Both the position numbers and the translations under genes were made by a program. Positions 23,562-32,798 of a stretch of 45,274 nt of DNA are shown piece after piece (within the stretch, counting starts at the first letter, position 1; every line of letters begins with the position of its first letter). The notes under the pieces are model-generated. The model saw only the letters and a program-made list of their open reading frames with translations, did not search any database and was not told the origin of the DNA. The stretch comes from Phenylobacterium sp. (GTDB lineage Bacteria; Pseudomonadota; Alphaproteobacteria; Caulobacterales; Caulobacteraceae): positions 1 to 45,274 of the forward strand of contig NZ_JAHBYD010000035.1 of NCBI RefSeq assembly GCF_019636135.1. The letters run 5' to 3'.

Positions 23562-25058
23562 ATGGCCGAGCCGCTGATCCTGGCCCTGGACCAGGGCACC
23601 ACGTCGACGCGCGCGATCCTGTTCGCCGCCGACGGCGCGGCGCTCGGCGAGGCGGGCCGGCCGCTGGAGCAGCACTATCCGCACGACGGCTGGGTCGAGC
23701 ACGACGCCGAGGAGATCCCCGCCGCCTCGGTGGCGGTGCTGCGGGAGGCCGTCGAGAAGGCCGGCCGGTCGATGGCGGAGGTGGCGGCCATCGGCGTCAC
23801 CAACCAGCGCGAGACGGTGGTGGTGTGGGAGCGGGCCACGGGCCGGCCGATCCACAGGGCCATCGTCTGGCAGGACCGGCGCACCGAGCCCGTCTGCGCC
23901 CGGCTGCGCGACGCGGGGCGGGAAGGGCGGGTCACGGAGATCACCGGCCTGCTGCTCGACCCCTACTTCTCGGGCACGAAGCTGGCGTGGCTGCTGGACC
24001 ACGTTCCGGGCGCGCGGGCGGCTGCGGAGGCGGGCGAGCTGCTGGCCGGCACCATCGACGCCTGGGTGATCTGGAAGCTGACCGGCGGCAGGGTCCACGC
24101 GACCGACGCCACCAACGCCTCGCGGACGCTGCTCTACGACATTCGCCGGCACGCGTGGTCGGCGGAGATGGGCGCGATGCTGGGGGTTCCGCTCGGGATG
24201 CTGCCGCAGGTGCGCGACTGCGCCGGCGACTTCGGCGAGACCGAGGCGGGGCTGCTGGGCCGCGCGATCCCGATCCGTGGCGTGGCCGGCGACCAGCAGG
24301 CGGCGCTGATGGGGCAGGGCTGCATCAACCCCGGCGAGATGAAGGCCACCTACGGGACCGGCTGCTTCATGCTGCTGAACACGGGCGAGGCGGCGCCGGT
24401 GAGCCAGGCGCGGCTGCTGACGACCGTGGCGGCGCAGGTGGGCGGGCGCACGACCTATGCGCTGGAGGGCGCGATCTTCATCGCGGGGGCGGCCATCCAG
24501 TGGCTGGGCGAGGGCCTGGGCGTCCAGGGCGGGCCGCAGGCCGCCGAGGCGCTGGCGGCCAGGGCCAACGACGACCTGGGCGTGGTCCTGGTCCCGGCGT
24601 TCACCGGCCTGGGCGCGCCGTGGTGGGACGCCAACGCCCGCGGCGCGCTGTTCGGCCTGACGCGCGACGCGGGGCTGGCCGAGATCTCCCGCGCCGCATT
24701 CGACGCCTGCGCGTTGCAGACCCGCGACCTGATCGAGGCGATGCGGGCCGACGCGCCGCAGGCGTTCAAGGGCGACGTGGAACTGCGCATCGACGGCGGC
24801 ATGTCGCGGAGCGGCTGGTTCAGCCAGCGGCTGGCCGACCTCACCGGCGTGGGCGTGAGCCGCGCGACCTACCAGGAGACGACGGCCCTGGGCGCGGCGC
24901 TGTTCGCGGGCGTGGGCGCCGGCGTCTACCGCGACGTGGCCGAGGCGGCGGGCGCGCGGCCGCGGACCGAGGGCTACCGCCCAGCGATGGCGTCCGACCC
25001 CCGCGAACGCGCCTACGCCCGCTGGCTGGACGCCGTGAACCGGGTGCGGACGACCTAG
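23562..25058 (+). CDS. glpK: Glycerol kinase
   Basis: A 498-residue enzyme of full length that phosphorylates glycerol to glycerol 3-phosphate using ATP. Signatures include LALDQGTTSTRAILF at the N-terminus, GVTNQRETVVVWERATGRPI, VWQDRRTEP, GTKLAWLLDHVPGARA, GDQQAALMGQGC, TYGTGCFMLLNTGE and the C-terminal RIDGGMSRSGWFSQRLADL. No glpD, glpF or glpR is adjacent, so it stands alone. Its TAG stop shares a CTAG with the convergent selD stop. Confidence 0.97.
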   Translation: MAEPLILALDQGTTSTRAILFAADGAALGEAGRPLEQHYPHDGWVEHDAEEIPAASVAVLREAVEKAGRSMAEVAAIGVTNQRETVVVWERATGRPIHRAIVWQDRRTEPVCARLRDAGREGRVTEITGLLLDPYFSGTKLAWLLDHVPGARAAAEAGELLAGTIDAWVIWKLTGGRVHATDATNASRTLLYDIRRHAWSAEMGAMLGVPLGMLPQVRDCAGDFGETEAGLLGRAIPIRGVAGDQQAALMGQGCINPGEMKATYGTGCFMLLNTGEAAPVSQARLLTTVAAQVGGRTTYALEGAIFIAGAAIQWLGEGLGVQGGPQAAEALAARANDDLGVVLVPAFTGLGAPWWDANARGALFGLTRDAGLAEISRAAFDACALQTRDLIEAMRADAPQAFKGDVELRIDGGMSRSGWFSQRLADLTGVGVSRATYQETTALGAALFAGVGAGVYRDVAEAAGARPRTEGYRPAMASDPRERAYARWLDAVNRVRTT

Positions 25059-26110
25059 AGCAGGCGGACCCGCGGCTTGATGCCCATCGAGCGGCCGGCG
25101 AGGCGGCCGACGGCGGCGGCGTGGGCGAAGCCGCGGGCGCGCGCGGCGGCCAGCACGGCCTCGGCGGCGGCAGGCGCGCAGGCGATCAGCAGGCCGCCGC
25201 TGGTCTGCGGGTCGGTGAGCAGGTCGCGCCTCCAGTGCGGAACGGGCGAGAGCTCCTGCACCAGGTCCTGGTAGCTGTCCCAGTTCCGCGTCGAGGCGCC
25301 CGTGCGCACCCCCGAGCGGACCAGCCGCTCGACGCCCGGCAGCAGGGGCGTGCGGTTCACCTCGATGTCGGCCAGCAGGTTCGCTCCCTGGGCCATCTCC
25401 AGCGCATGACCGATGAGGCCGAAGCCGGTGACGTCGGTGACCGCGTGGACGCCGTCCATGCCGGCGAGGTCGCCGCCCAGGACGTTGAGCTGCGTCGTCG
25501 TGGAGATCAGGGCCTCGTAGCCGCCCGGCTCCAGCCGCTCCTGCCGGAAGGCGGCCGACAGCACGCCGACGCCCAGCGGCTTGGTCAGGATCAGCGCATC
25601 GCCCTCGCGGCCGCCCTTGTTCGTCAGGATGCGGTCGGGGTGGACGAGGCCCAGCGCCACGAGGCCGTAGATCGGCTCGGCGCTGTCGATGGTGTGGCCG
25701 CCCGCGACGGGCACGCCGGCCGCGGCGCAGACCGAGGCGCCGCCGGCCAGGATCCTGCCGATCGCATCGGGCGACAGCTTGCCGACCGGCATGCCCACCA
25801 CCGCCAGCGCCAGGATCGGCCGGCCGCCCATGGCGTAGACGTCGGACAGGGCGTTGGTGGCGGCGATGCGGCCGAAGTCGAACGGGTCGTCGACGACGGG
25901 CATGAAGAAATCGGTGGTGGCGACCAGCGCCTGCTCGTCGTTCAGCCGCCAGACGGCCGCGTCGTCCGAGGTCTCGGTGCCGACCAGCAGGTCCGGGAAG
26001 GCCGCGGCCTGCGGCATCCGGCTCATGATGTCGCGCAGGACGCCCGGCGCGATCTTGCATCCGCAGCCCCCGCCATGGGCCAACGACGTCAGGCGTACAG
26101 TCTCGAGCAT
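25055..26110 (-). CDS. selD: Selenide, water dikinase (Cys form)
   Basis: A 351-residue enzyme that makes selenophosphate from selenide and ATP. The N-terminal catalytic segment reads HGGGCGCKIAPGVL, with Cys16 where some homologues have selenocysteine, then Cys18 and Lys19. Further signatures are DDAAVWRLNDEQALVATTDF, ALSDVYAMGGRP, GGHTIDSAEPIYG, TDVTGFGLIGHALEMA and TDPQTSGGLLIA. ATG 26110 is chosen because the homology begins there and GGGGGAGAG precedes it. It is divergent, over a 40-bp gap, from mnmH, its natural user of selenophosphate. Confidence 0.96.
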   Translation of the reverse strand: MLETVRLTSLAHGGGCGCKIAPGVLRDIMSRMPQAAAFPDLLVGTETSDDAAVWRLNDEQALVATTDFFMPVVDDPFDFGRIAATNALSDVYAMGGRPILALAVVGMPVGKLSPDAIGRILAGGASVCAAAGVPVAGGHTIDSAEPIYGLVALGLVHPDRILTNKGGREGDALILTKPLGVGVLSAAFRQERLEPGGYEALISTTTQLNVLGGDLAGMDGVHAVTDVTGFGLIGHALEMAQGANLLADIEVNRTPLLPGVERLVRSGVRTGASTRNWDSYQDLVQELSPVPHWRRDLLTDPQTSGGLLIACAPAAAEAVLAAARARGFAHAAAVGRLAGRSMGIKPRVRLL

Positions 26111-26137
26111 ACCGGCTCTCCCCCAGAGCAAAGCGCG

Positions 26138-26150
26138 CTATAGCACCACT
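26138..26150 (+). promoter_or_regulatory. Possible -10 element for leaderless mnmH
   Basis: The 40 bp between the divergent selD and mnmH start codons contain CTATAG at 26138-26143, only 7 bp before the mnmH ATG, and no ribosome site precedes that ATG. This spacing would put transcription start at or next to the ATG, giving a leaderless message. Inferred from spacing only. Confidence 0.4.
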
Positions 26151-27206
26151 ATGGGCCTCTCGCTCACACACGATGTCTCGGCCGAAGCCCTGGCGCGCTT
26201 CGACATGCTGATCGACGTGCGCAGTCCGGGCGAGTTCGCCGAGGACCATGCGCCGGGCGCGGTTAATCTTCCGGTGCTGTCCGACGCCGAGCGGGCGGAG
26301 GTGGGCACGATCTACGTGCAGGACAGCCGCTTCCGGGCGCGCCGGATCGGCGCGGCGTATGTGGCGCGCAACATCGCCCGGCACCTGGAGACGGCGCTGA
26401 AGGACCGGCCGGGCGGGTTCAGGCCGCTGGTCTACTGCTGGCGCGGCGGCATGCGCTCGAACGCCATGGCCACGATCCTGTCGCAGGTGGGCTGGCCCAC
26501 GGCGGTGCTCTCCGGCGGCTATCGGACGTATCGGCGGCATGTGACGGCGCGGCTGTACGACGGCGCGCTGTCCCTGCGGTTCATCCTGCTGGACGGGCAT
26601 ACGGGCTCGGGCAAGACCGAGATGCTGGGGAAGCTGGCGGCGCGCGGCTTCCAGGCGTTGGATCTCGAAGGCCTGGCCGCGCACCGGGGCTCGCTGTTCG
26701 GCGCGCTCGCCGGCCGGGCGCAGCCGAGCCAGAAGCTGTTCGAGAGCCGGCTGCTGGCGGCGCTGGACGGGTTCGATGCGGCGCAGCCGGTTGTGGCCGA
26801 GGCCGAGAGCAGCAAGATCGGCGAGCGGATGATCCCGCCGGCGCTGTGGGCGCAACTGGCCCATGCGCCGCGCATCGAACTGATCGCCGCGCCGGCGGCG
26901 CGGGCGCGCTATCTCGTCGGCGCCTACCGCGACATCGTCGAGGATCGGGCCGCGCTGGACGCGGCGCTGGCGCGGCTGCCGGTGCGGGTCGGCGGCGAGC
27001 GGTTGGCGACGTGGCGCAGGCTGGCCGATGCGGGCGACTTCGCCGGGTTGGCGGAGGCGGTCATGGCGCTGCACTACGACCCCGCCTACGACCGATCCCG
27101 CAAGAAGCACGACCGGCCGCTCCTGGGCGCCGTCGGCCTCGATCCCACCGATCCGGCGAGCTTCGAGGCCGCCGCCGACGCGGTGGCGGCCCTCGCCCGC
27201 GCTTGA
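26151..27206 (+). CDS. mnmH: tRNA 2-selenouridine synthase
   Basis: A 351-residue two-domain enzyme. The N-terminal rhodanese domain has LIDVRSPGEFAEDHAPGA and the active-site VYCWRGGMRSN (Cys96). The second domain has the P-loop LDGHTGSGKTEML (Lys155) and DLEGLAAHRGSLFG. It swaps sulfur for selenium at the wobble 2-thiouridine of tRNAs for Lys, Glu and Gln, using selenophosphate from SelD, and first geranylates the sulfur. ATG 26151 fits homology. The pairing with selD shows that selenium is used at least for tRNA; no selA, selB or selC is in the window. Confidence 0.95.
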   Translation: MGLSLTHDVSAEALARFDMLIDVRSPGEFAEDHAPGAVNLPVLSDAERAEVGTIYVQDSRFRARRIGAAYVARNIARHLETALKDRPGGFRPLVYCWRGGMRSNAMATILSQVGWPTAVLSGGYRTYRRHVTARLYDGALSLRFILLDGHTGSGKTEMLGKLAARGFQALDLEGLAAHRGSLFGALAGRAQPSQKLFESRLLAALDGFDAAQPVVAEAESSKIGERMIPPALWAQLAHAPRIELIAAPAARARYLVGAYRDIVEDRAALDAALARLPVRVGGERLATWRRLADAGDFAGLAEAVMALHYDPAYDRSRKKHDRPLLGAVGLDPTDPASFEAAADAVAALARA

Positions 27207-27258
27207 CGCCCGCGCGCCGGGGGACGACCCTGTCCTGAACGATGATAAGGAGAGCGCC

Positions 27259-28029
27259 ATGGCGGACGGTTCGGTCGCAGGCGTCACCTCGCTCAAGGGC
27301 AAGGTGAGCGCGGAAGAGTGGCAGGCGCGCGTGGACCTGGCGGCGCTGTACCGCCTGGTGGCGCTCCATGGGTGGGACGACCTGATCTACACCCACATCT
27401 CGGCCCGGATCCCGGGGCCGGATCACCACTTCCTCATCAATCCGTACGGGCTGCTGTTCGAGGAGATCACCGCCTCGTCGCTGGTGAAGATCGACCTGGA
27501 CGGCGCCATCCTCCAGGACACGCCCTACTTCATCAATCCGGCGGGCTTCACGATCCACTCGGCCGTCCACGCGGCGCGCGAGGACGCGAAGTACGTGATG
27601 CACCTGCATACCGACCAGGGCGTGGCCGTGGCGGCGCAGAAGGAAGGCCTGCTGCCGATCAGCCAGCACGCGCTGATCGTGATCCCGCGGCTGGCCTATC
27701 ACGACTACGAGGGCATCGCCCTGAACCACGACGAGCGCGAGCGGCTGGTGGCGGACATCGGCGACAAGCCGCTGATGCTGCTCCGGAACCACGGCACGCT
27801 GTCGACCGGCGAGACGGCCGCCGACTGCTGGCTGGGGATGTTCTACCTGGAGCGCGCCTGCACCATGCAGATCCAGGCGCTTTCGGGCGGCCGCGAGCAG
27901 ATCCTGCTGGCGCCGGAGGCCTCGCAGAACGAGGTGAAGGCCCAGACCGGCCGCGGCCTCGGCGGCGGGCTGGCGTGGCCCGCCTGCCTGCGCAAACTCG
28001 ATCGTGAGCTGCCGGGCTACGACGCCTGA
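27259..28029 (+). CDS. Class II aldolase/adducin family protein
   Basis: A 256-residue protein with the family fold. It has LYRLVALHGWDDLIYTHISA near the N-terminus, FLINPYGLLFEEITASSLVK, HSAVHAAREDAKYVMHLHTD with the metal-binding HLH pair, and LMLLRNHGTLSTGETAADCW, which supplies the third histidine. Family members are metal-dependent aldolases, epimerases or dehydratases of sugar phosphates; the substrate is not clear, and the adducin-like subgroup includes members of unknown activity. A strong AAGGAGA site precedes ATG 27259. A perfect 6-bp inverted repeat (GACGCC/GGCGTC, 28021-28035) surrounds the stop codon, and a terminator follows. Confidence 0.9.
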   Translation: MADGSVAGVTSLKGKVSAEEWQARVDLAALYRLVALHGWDDLIYTHISARIPGPDHHFLINPYGLLFEEITASSLVKIDLDGAILQDTPYFINPAGFTIHSAVHAAREDAKYVMHLHTDQGVAVAAQKEGLLPISQHALIVIPRLAYHDYEGIALNHDERERLVADIGDKPLMLLRNHGTLSTGETAADCWLGMFYLERACTMQIQALSGGREQILLAPEASQNEVKAQTGRGLGGGLAWPACLRKLDRELPGYDA

Positions 28030-28050
28030 GGCGTCGGATGATTTCGGGCT

Positions 28051-28087
28051 AGGCGGGCCGGCGCCTTCGAGGCGCCTGCCTGTTTTT
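28051..28087 (+). terminator. Intrinsic terminator after the class II aldolase gene
   Basis: A stem GGCGCCT (28060-28066) and AGGCGCC (28070-28076) with a TCG loop, extended by AGGC/GCCT further out, is followed by TGTTTTT (28081-28087). This is the best rho-independent terminator in the window and separates the gene from the efflux operon. Confidence 0.85.
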
Positions 28088-28239
28088 GCGGGACAAGGTT
28101 TCAGTTCCGCAACCTACAGCCATCCTCGTGTCACTGGACCGCGTGTATGGAGCGGGCTTAAGGACGCGTTCGATTTACAGTCATACGTTTGATTGCAGTC
28201 ATTGCGCCCGCGGATAGGCGGGCTCCGGAGCCCCGCTTG

Positions 28240-29505
28240 TTGAGACGCCACTTCTTCCTTGTCGCGGCCCTGGTGATCCTGGCGGTGATGATCGTCTTCG
28301 GGGCGTTCAAGGTGCTGGCCAAGAAGGGCGGCGAGGGCGGCGGCCAGGCCGCCATGGCCCAGGGCGCCGGCGGCGGCGCGCCGCAGGGCAAGGGCGGCGG
28401 CGCGGCGGGCGGGCGGCGCGGCGCCGGCATGTTCGGCGGGCCGACGCAGGTTTCCGCCGTCGCGGTGCAGCCGCGGGTGTTCGAGGACACCATCGAGGTG
28501 CTGGGCGTGGCCAAGGGCCGCCAGTCGGTGACGCTGACGGCGGCGGCGACGCAACTGGTCGAGCGGGTGCGCTTCACCGACGGCCAGCGCGTGGCGCGCG
28601 GCGCCGTGCTGGTCGAACTGAAGGACACCGAGCAGGACGCCGGCACCGCCCAGGCCGAGGCGCGGCTGGTGCAGGCCCGGCGCGCCTACGACCGCTACAA
28701 GACGCTGGGCGAGAAGGGCTTCGCCTCGAAGGCGGCCATCGACCAGTACGAGGCGGCCTGGCGCTCGGCGCTGGCCGACGTGAACGCCGCCAAGGCCCGC
28801 CAGAACGACCGGATCATCCGCGCGCCCTTCGCCGGCGTGGTGGGGCTGTCCGACGTGGCGCCCGGCGCGCTGGTGAACCCGGGCGCGCCGATCGTGACCC
28901 TGGACGACATCTCGGTCGTGCGCGTCGATTTCCCGGTGCCCGAGCGCTACCTCGCGCAACTGCGTCAGGGCCAGCCGCTGCTGGCCACGGCCGAGGCCTT
29001 CCCGGGCGAAACCATCCAGGGCCGCATCGCCCAGCTCGACACGCGGGTCGACCAGCGCACGCGCGCCATCACGGCCCGGGCCGAGTTCCCCAACGTGGGC
29101 GGCCGGCTGAAGCCCGGCATGCTGATGCGGGTGGGCATCTCGCGCGGCCAGCGCACCAGCCCCAGCGCGCCGGAGTCGGCGATCTCGGTGCAGGCCGACA
29201 ACGCCTTCGTCTACGTCATCCATTCGCGTCCGGCGCAGGGCGACCGGCCCGCCGGGGCGATGGTCGAGCAGCGGCCGGTGGTGACGGGTCTGCGCCAGCA
29301 GGGCTTCGTCGAGATCGTGGACGGCGTGAAGCCGGGCGAACGCCTCGTGGCCGACGGCCTCAACAAGGTGCAGCCCGGCCAGCCGGTCCGCGTCGCCGGC
29401 GGCGGCGCGGGCGGTCCTCCCGGCGCGCCGGGCGCGCGTCCGGCGACGCCGGCCGGCGAGGCCCCGACGGGAGCGCGGACCGAGCGTCCGCGGCCCGCCG
29501 CATGA
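28240..29505 (+). CDS. RND efflux periplasmic adaptor (membrane fusion protein)
   Basis: A protein of about 421 residues with an N-terminal anchor (RRHFFLVAALVILAVMIVFG), a Gly/Ala-rich linker (residues about 30-65), and the HlyD/MexA-type core: VLGVAKGRQSVTLTAAATQL, the hairpin DAGTAQAEARLVQARRAYDR, RIIRAPFAGVVGLSDVAPGA, and VRVDFPVPERYLAQL. A Pro/Ala/Gly-rich tail closes it. It links the inner-membrane pump to an outer-membrane channel. TTG 28240 is preferred (CCGGAG about 9 nt upstream); TTG 28189 is the longest option but lies between two CAGTCAT direct repeats (28178 and 28196) that look regulatory. Its TGA overlaps the pump start (ATGA). Confidence 0.93.
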   Translation: MRRHFFLVAALVILAVMIVFGAFKVLAKKGGEGGGQAAMAQGAGGGAPQGKGGGAAGGRRGAGMFGGPTQVSAVAVQPRVFEDTIEVLGVAKGRQSVTLTAAATQLVERVRFTDGQRVARGAVLVELKDTEQDAGTAQAEARLVQARRAYDRYKTLGEKGFASKAAIDQYEAAWRSALADVNAAKARQNDRIIRAPFAGVVGLSDVAPGALVNPGAPIVTLDDISVVRVDFPVPERYLAQLRQGQPLLATAEAFPGETIQGRIAQLDTRVDQRTRAITARAEFPNVGGRLKPGMLMRVGISRGQRTSPSAPESAISVQADNAFVYVIHSRPAQGDRPAGAMVEQRPVVTGLRQQGFVEIVDGVKPGERLVADGLNKVQPGQPVRVAGGGAGGPPGAPGARPATPAGEAPTGARTERPRPAA

Positions 29506-32500
29506 TGCTCTCCGACATCTCCGTCCGCCGGCCCGTGTTCGCGGCGGTGGCCGCGATCATCCTCTGCGTCGTGGGCTTCGCGGCGTTCAGCTCGCTCACG
29601 GTGCGCGAGCTGCCCAGCGTCGACCCGCCCGTGGTCGGCATCTCGACCACCTACCGCGGCGCCTCCGCCGAGGTGATCGAGGAGCGGATCACCGAGCTGA
29701 TCGAACGGCAGGTGGCCGGCATCGAGGGCATCGACCGGGTGAACTCGTCGTCCCGCGACGGGTCCTCGCGCATCTCGATCTCGTTCAAGCTGGACCGCGA
29801 CCTCGACGCGGCGGCCAACGACGTGCGCGACGCGGTGAGCCGCGTCTCGGCGCAACTGCCCGACCAGGCCGACCCGCCGCAGATCCAGAAGGCGACCGCC
29901 GACTCGTCGCCGATCATGTTCCTGAACTTCACGTCGCAGACGATGAACCGTCTGCAGCTTTCGGACTACGCCCAGCGCTACCTGGTCGAGCGGCTGTCGA
30001 CCGTGCCCGGCGTGGCGACCGTCGGCGTCGGCGGCTCCCAGATCTATGCGATGCGCGTCTGGCTCGACCCGGACGCGATGGCCTCGCGCGGCATCACCGT
30101 CGAGGACGTGGAGGCCGCGCTGACCAGCCAGAACGCCGAACTGCCGGCGGGCTCGCTCGAGGCGCCGACGAAGGACTTCACGATCCGCGTGCGCCGGGGC
30201 TATGCGACGCCCGCCCAGTTCGCGCAGATGCCGATCACCGCGGCGCGGACGGCCAGCGCCGTCCAGCCCTCGGCCGCGCTCGGCGGCACGGCGGCCGGCG
30301 CCGGCGCGGCGGCCGGGACGACGCGCGCCGTCGCGCCCGTCGCGGCGGGCGGCCAGGACTACATCACCCGCCTGGGCGACATCGCCCGCGTGGAGGAGGG
30401 GCCCGACGAGCGTCGCCGCGTGTTCCGGTCGAACGGCCGCGACATGGTCGGCATCGCCATCACCCGGCAGAGCCAGGCCAACGACCTGGAGATCTCGGAC
30501 GGCGTCCGCGCCGCGCTCAAGGAGATCAACGCCGGCCTGCCGAAGGGCACTCAGCTCGGCATCTCGGTGGACTACACCGAGTTCACCCGCCACGCGATCC
30601 AGGAGGTCTGGATCACCATGGCCATCTCGCTCGGCATGGTGGCGCTGGTGAACTTCCTGTTCCTGGGCACGGCCAGGGCCGCGATCATCCCGACCGTCGT
30701 CGCGCCGATCTGCATCCTGTCGACCTTCATCGTGCTGGCCCCGCTGGGCTTCTCGATCAACCTGCTGACCCTGCTGGCCCTGGTGCTCGCCATCGGCCTC
30801 GTGGTCGACGACGCCATCGTGGTCGTGGAGAACATCCAGAGACGGATCGACGAGGGCGAGCCGCCGGTGGTGGCGGCGCAGCGCGGGGCGCGGCAGGTGT
30901 TCTTCGCCGTCGTGGCGACCACGATCGTGCTGATCGCGGTGTTCGCGCCGCTGATGTTCCTGCCCGGCTTCATCGGCCGGCTGTTCGTCGAGCTGGCGGT
31001 GTCGGTGGCGGCCGCGGTGGGCTTCTCGGCGCTGCTGGCGCTCTCGCTCTCGCCGATGCTGGCGTCGAAGCTGCTGCGCCCGGCGCAGGGCGAGGGGCTG
31101 GTCGCGCGGACCGTCGACAACCTCATGCACAAGCTGAGGAGCTCGTACCACGCCTCGCTGGAGGCGATGCTGGGCAAGCGCGTCGTCTCGATCGGCGCGC
31201 TCGGCCTCGTCACCTTCCTGGCGCTGGGCGCCTACGTGACCTTCTCGGTCCTGCCGCGCGAGCTGACGCCGGAGGAGGACCGCCGGCGCGCCTCGGTCAG
31301 CTTCTCGGGGCCGGAAGGCGCGGGCTTCGACTACACGCTCGCCGCCAGCCAGCAGATTGAGAAGGTGCTGATGCGGTACGTGAACGAGGGCGTCCTGGAC
31401 CGCTACGTCTTCTCGATGCCGCGGTTCGGCAACAGCTCGTTCAACAGCGGCGGCGGCAACGCGATCCTCTCCGACAAGACCAAGGTGACCGCGCCCGAGC
31501 TGTCGGCCCGGCTCAACCGGGAACTCGCCGGCGTGACCTCGGTGCGGGTGATCGTGTCGCCCGAAGGCGGCCTCCAGCGCGGCGGGTCGAGCAGCGGCGG
31601 CAGCGGCAGCTCGTACATCCAGATGATCGCCACCGGCACGGACTATCCGGAGATCGCGCGCTGGATCCAGCCGATCCTGGCGGCGGCCAACGAGAACCCG
31701 GGCCTGGCGCGGCCGCGCCTGGACTACGAGCCCACCAGCCCGCGGGTGGTGGTCAACATCGACCGCGACAAGGCCGCCTCGCTCGGCATCTCGGCGCAGA
31801 CGATCGGCCGCGCGCTGGAGACGCAGTTCGGCTCGCGGCGCGTCACCACCTACATCAAGAACGGCCAGGAGTACGACGTCCTCCTGCAGGCCGACCGCGC
31901 CCGACGACAGACCGAACAGGACCTGAACCGGCTCTACGTGCGCACGGCCGGCGGCGACACGGTGCCGCTCTCGACCGTCGTGACCACCCAGGTGCGCGGC
32001 GACACGCCCGACCGCTCGCGGGTGGACCGCCTGCGCTCGATCAACCTGAACGCCCAGTTGAACCCCGGCTACTCGATGGGCGAGGCCATCGCCTTCCTGC
32101 GCGCCGAGGCGGCCAAGCAGCAGGGCGCGGTGACGGTGAAGTGGGGCGGCGGGGCGCGCGACTACCTGGAGGCGTCGGGCTCGATCGGGCTGGCGTTCGG
32201 CATGGCGCTGCTGCTCGTCTTCCTGGTGCTGGCGGCGCAGTTCGAGAGCTGGATCCACCCGGCGGTGATCATGCTGACCGTGCCGGTGGCGGCCGTCGGC
32301 GGCCTGTTCGGCCTGCTGATCGCGGATTCCTCGATCAACACCTACAGCCAGATCGGGCTGATCATCCTGATCGGCATCGCCGCCAAGAACGGCATCCTGA
32401 TCGTGGAGTTCGCGAACCAGCTCCGCGACGAGGGGCTCAGTGTGCGCGAGGCGGTGATCGAGAGCGCGTCGCTGCGCCTGCGACCCATCATCATGACGTC

Positions 32501-32744
32501 GATCTCGGCGGCGGCGGGCGCGATCCCGCTGATCGTCTGGGGCGGCGCGGGCGGCGAGGCGCGCAAGACCATCGGGGTGACCATCTTCTCGGGCGCGATC
32601 TTCGCCACCCTGGTCACGCTGTTCATCGTGCCGGTGTTCTACAACATGCTGGCGCGCTTCACGAAGTCGCCCATGGCCACCGCCCGGCGGATCGAAGCCT
32701 TCGAGGAGGCCGAGAAGACCCGCGTCGCGAACGCGGCGGAGTGA
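29502..32744 (+). CDS. RND efflux pump, inner-membrane subunit (HAE1/AcrB type)
   Basis: A 1080-residue proton-driven exporter, slightly longer than AcrB. It begins DISVRRPVFAAVAAIILCVV, has the family's GLVVDDAIVVVENIQRRID with Asp436 and Asp437 at the proton-relay positions, and GIAAKNGILIVEFANQLRDE with the partner Lys. About twelve membrane helices in two groups of six flank two periplasmic domains. Odd points: an Ala/Thr/Gly-rich insertion near residues 247-286 (porter region) and a Ser/Gly run near 696-706. It is coupled to the adaptor by ATGA. No outer-membrane channel or local regulator follows, so those must be encoded elsewhere. Confidence 0.95.
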   Translation: MMLSDISVRRPVFAAVAAIILCVVGFAAFSSLTVRELPSVDPPVVGISTTYRGASAEVIEERITELIERQVAGIEGIDRVNSSSRDGSSRISISFKLDRDLDAAANDVRDAVSRVSAQLPDQADPPQIQKATADSSPIMFLNFTSQTMNRLQLSDYAQRYLVERLSTVPGVATVGVGGSQIYAMRVWLDPDAMASRGITVEDVEAALTSQNAELPAGSLEAPTKDFTIRVRRGYATPAQFAQMPITAARTASAVQPSAALGGTAAGAGAAAGTTRAVAPVAAGGQDYITRLGDIARVEEGPDERRRVFRSNGRDMVGIAITRQSQANDLEISDGVRAALKEINAGLPKGTQLGISVDYTEFTRHAIQEVWITMAISLGMVALVNFLFLGTARAAIIPTVVAPICILSTFIVLAPLGFSINLLTLLALVLAIGLVVDDAIVVVENIQRRIDEGEPPVVAAQRGARQVFFAVVATTIVLIAVFAPLMFLPGFIGRLFVELAVSVAAAVGFSALLALSLSPMLASKLLRPAQGEGLVARTVDNLMHKLRSSYHASLEAMLGKRVVSIGALGLVTFLALGAYVTFSVLPRELTPEEDRRRASVSFSGPEGAGFDYTLAASQQIEKVLMRYVNEGVLDRYVFSMPRFGNSSFNSGGGNAILSDKTKVTAPELSARLNRELAGVTSVRVIVSPEGGLQRGGSSSGGSGSSYIQMIATGTDYPEIARWIQPILAAANENPGLARPRLDYEPTSPRVVVNIDRDKAASLGISAQTIGRALETQFGSRRVTTYIKNGQEYDVLLQADRARRQTEQDLNRLYVRTAGGDTVPLSTVVTTQVRGDTPDRSRVDRLRSINLNAQLNPGYSMGEAIAFLRAEAAKQQGAVTVKWGGGARDYLEASGSIGLAFGMALLLVFLVLAAQFESWIHPAVIMLTVPVAAVGGLFGLLIADSSINTYSQIGLIILIGIAAKNGILIVEFANQLRDEGLSVREAVIESASLRLRPIIMTSISAAAGAIPLIVWGGAGGEARKTIGVTIFSGAIFATLVTLFIVPVFYNMLARFTKSPMATARRIEAFEEAEKTRVANAAE

Positions 32745-32798
32745 AGCTCCGGACTCCGCAAGACACGAGCCTCCGCGCGAGCGGAGAGTCAGTCATTC

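Noticed and set aside
26055..26065. Selenocysteine codon in selD
   Set aside because: The active-site codons are TGC (Cys), and no in-frame TGA is present.
23469..27302. 1277-codon minus-strand frame across glpK, selD and mnmH
   Set aside because: It crosses three well-recognised genes on both strands and its translation has no domain structure.
28096..28115. AGGTT-N10-AACCT inverted repeat upstream of the efflux adaptor as operator
   Set aside because: A 5-bp arm with a 10-bp spacer is too weak on its own to call a site, though the location is suggestive.
29211..32258. 1015-codon minus-strand frame opposite the RND pump
   Set aside because: Low-complexity shadow of the pump gene.
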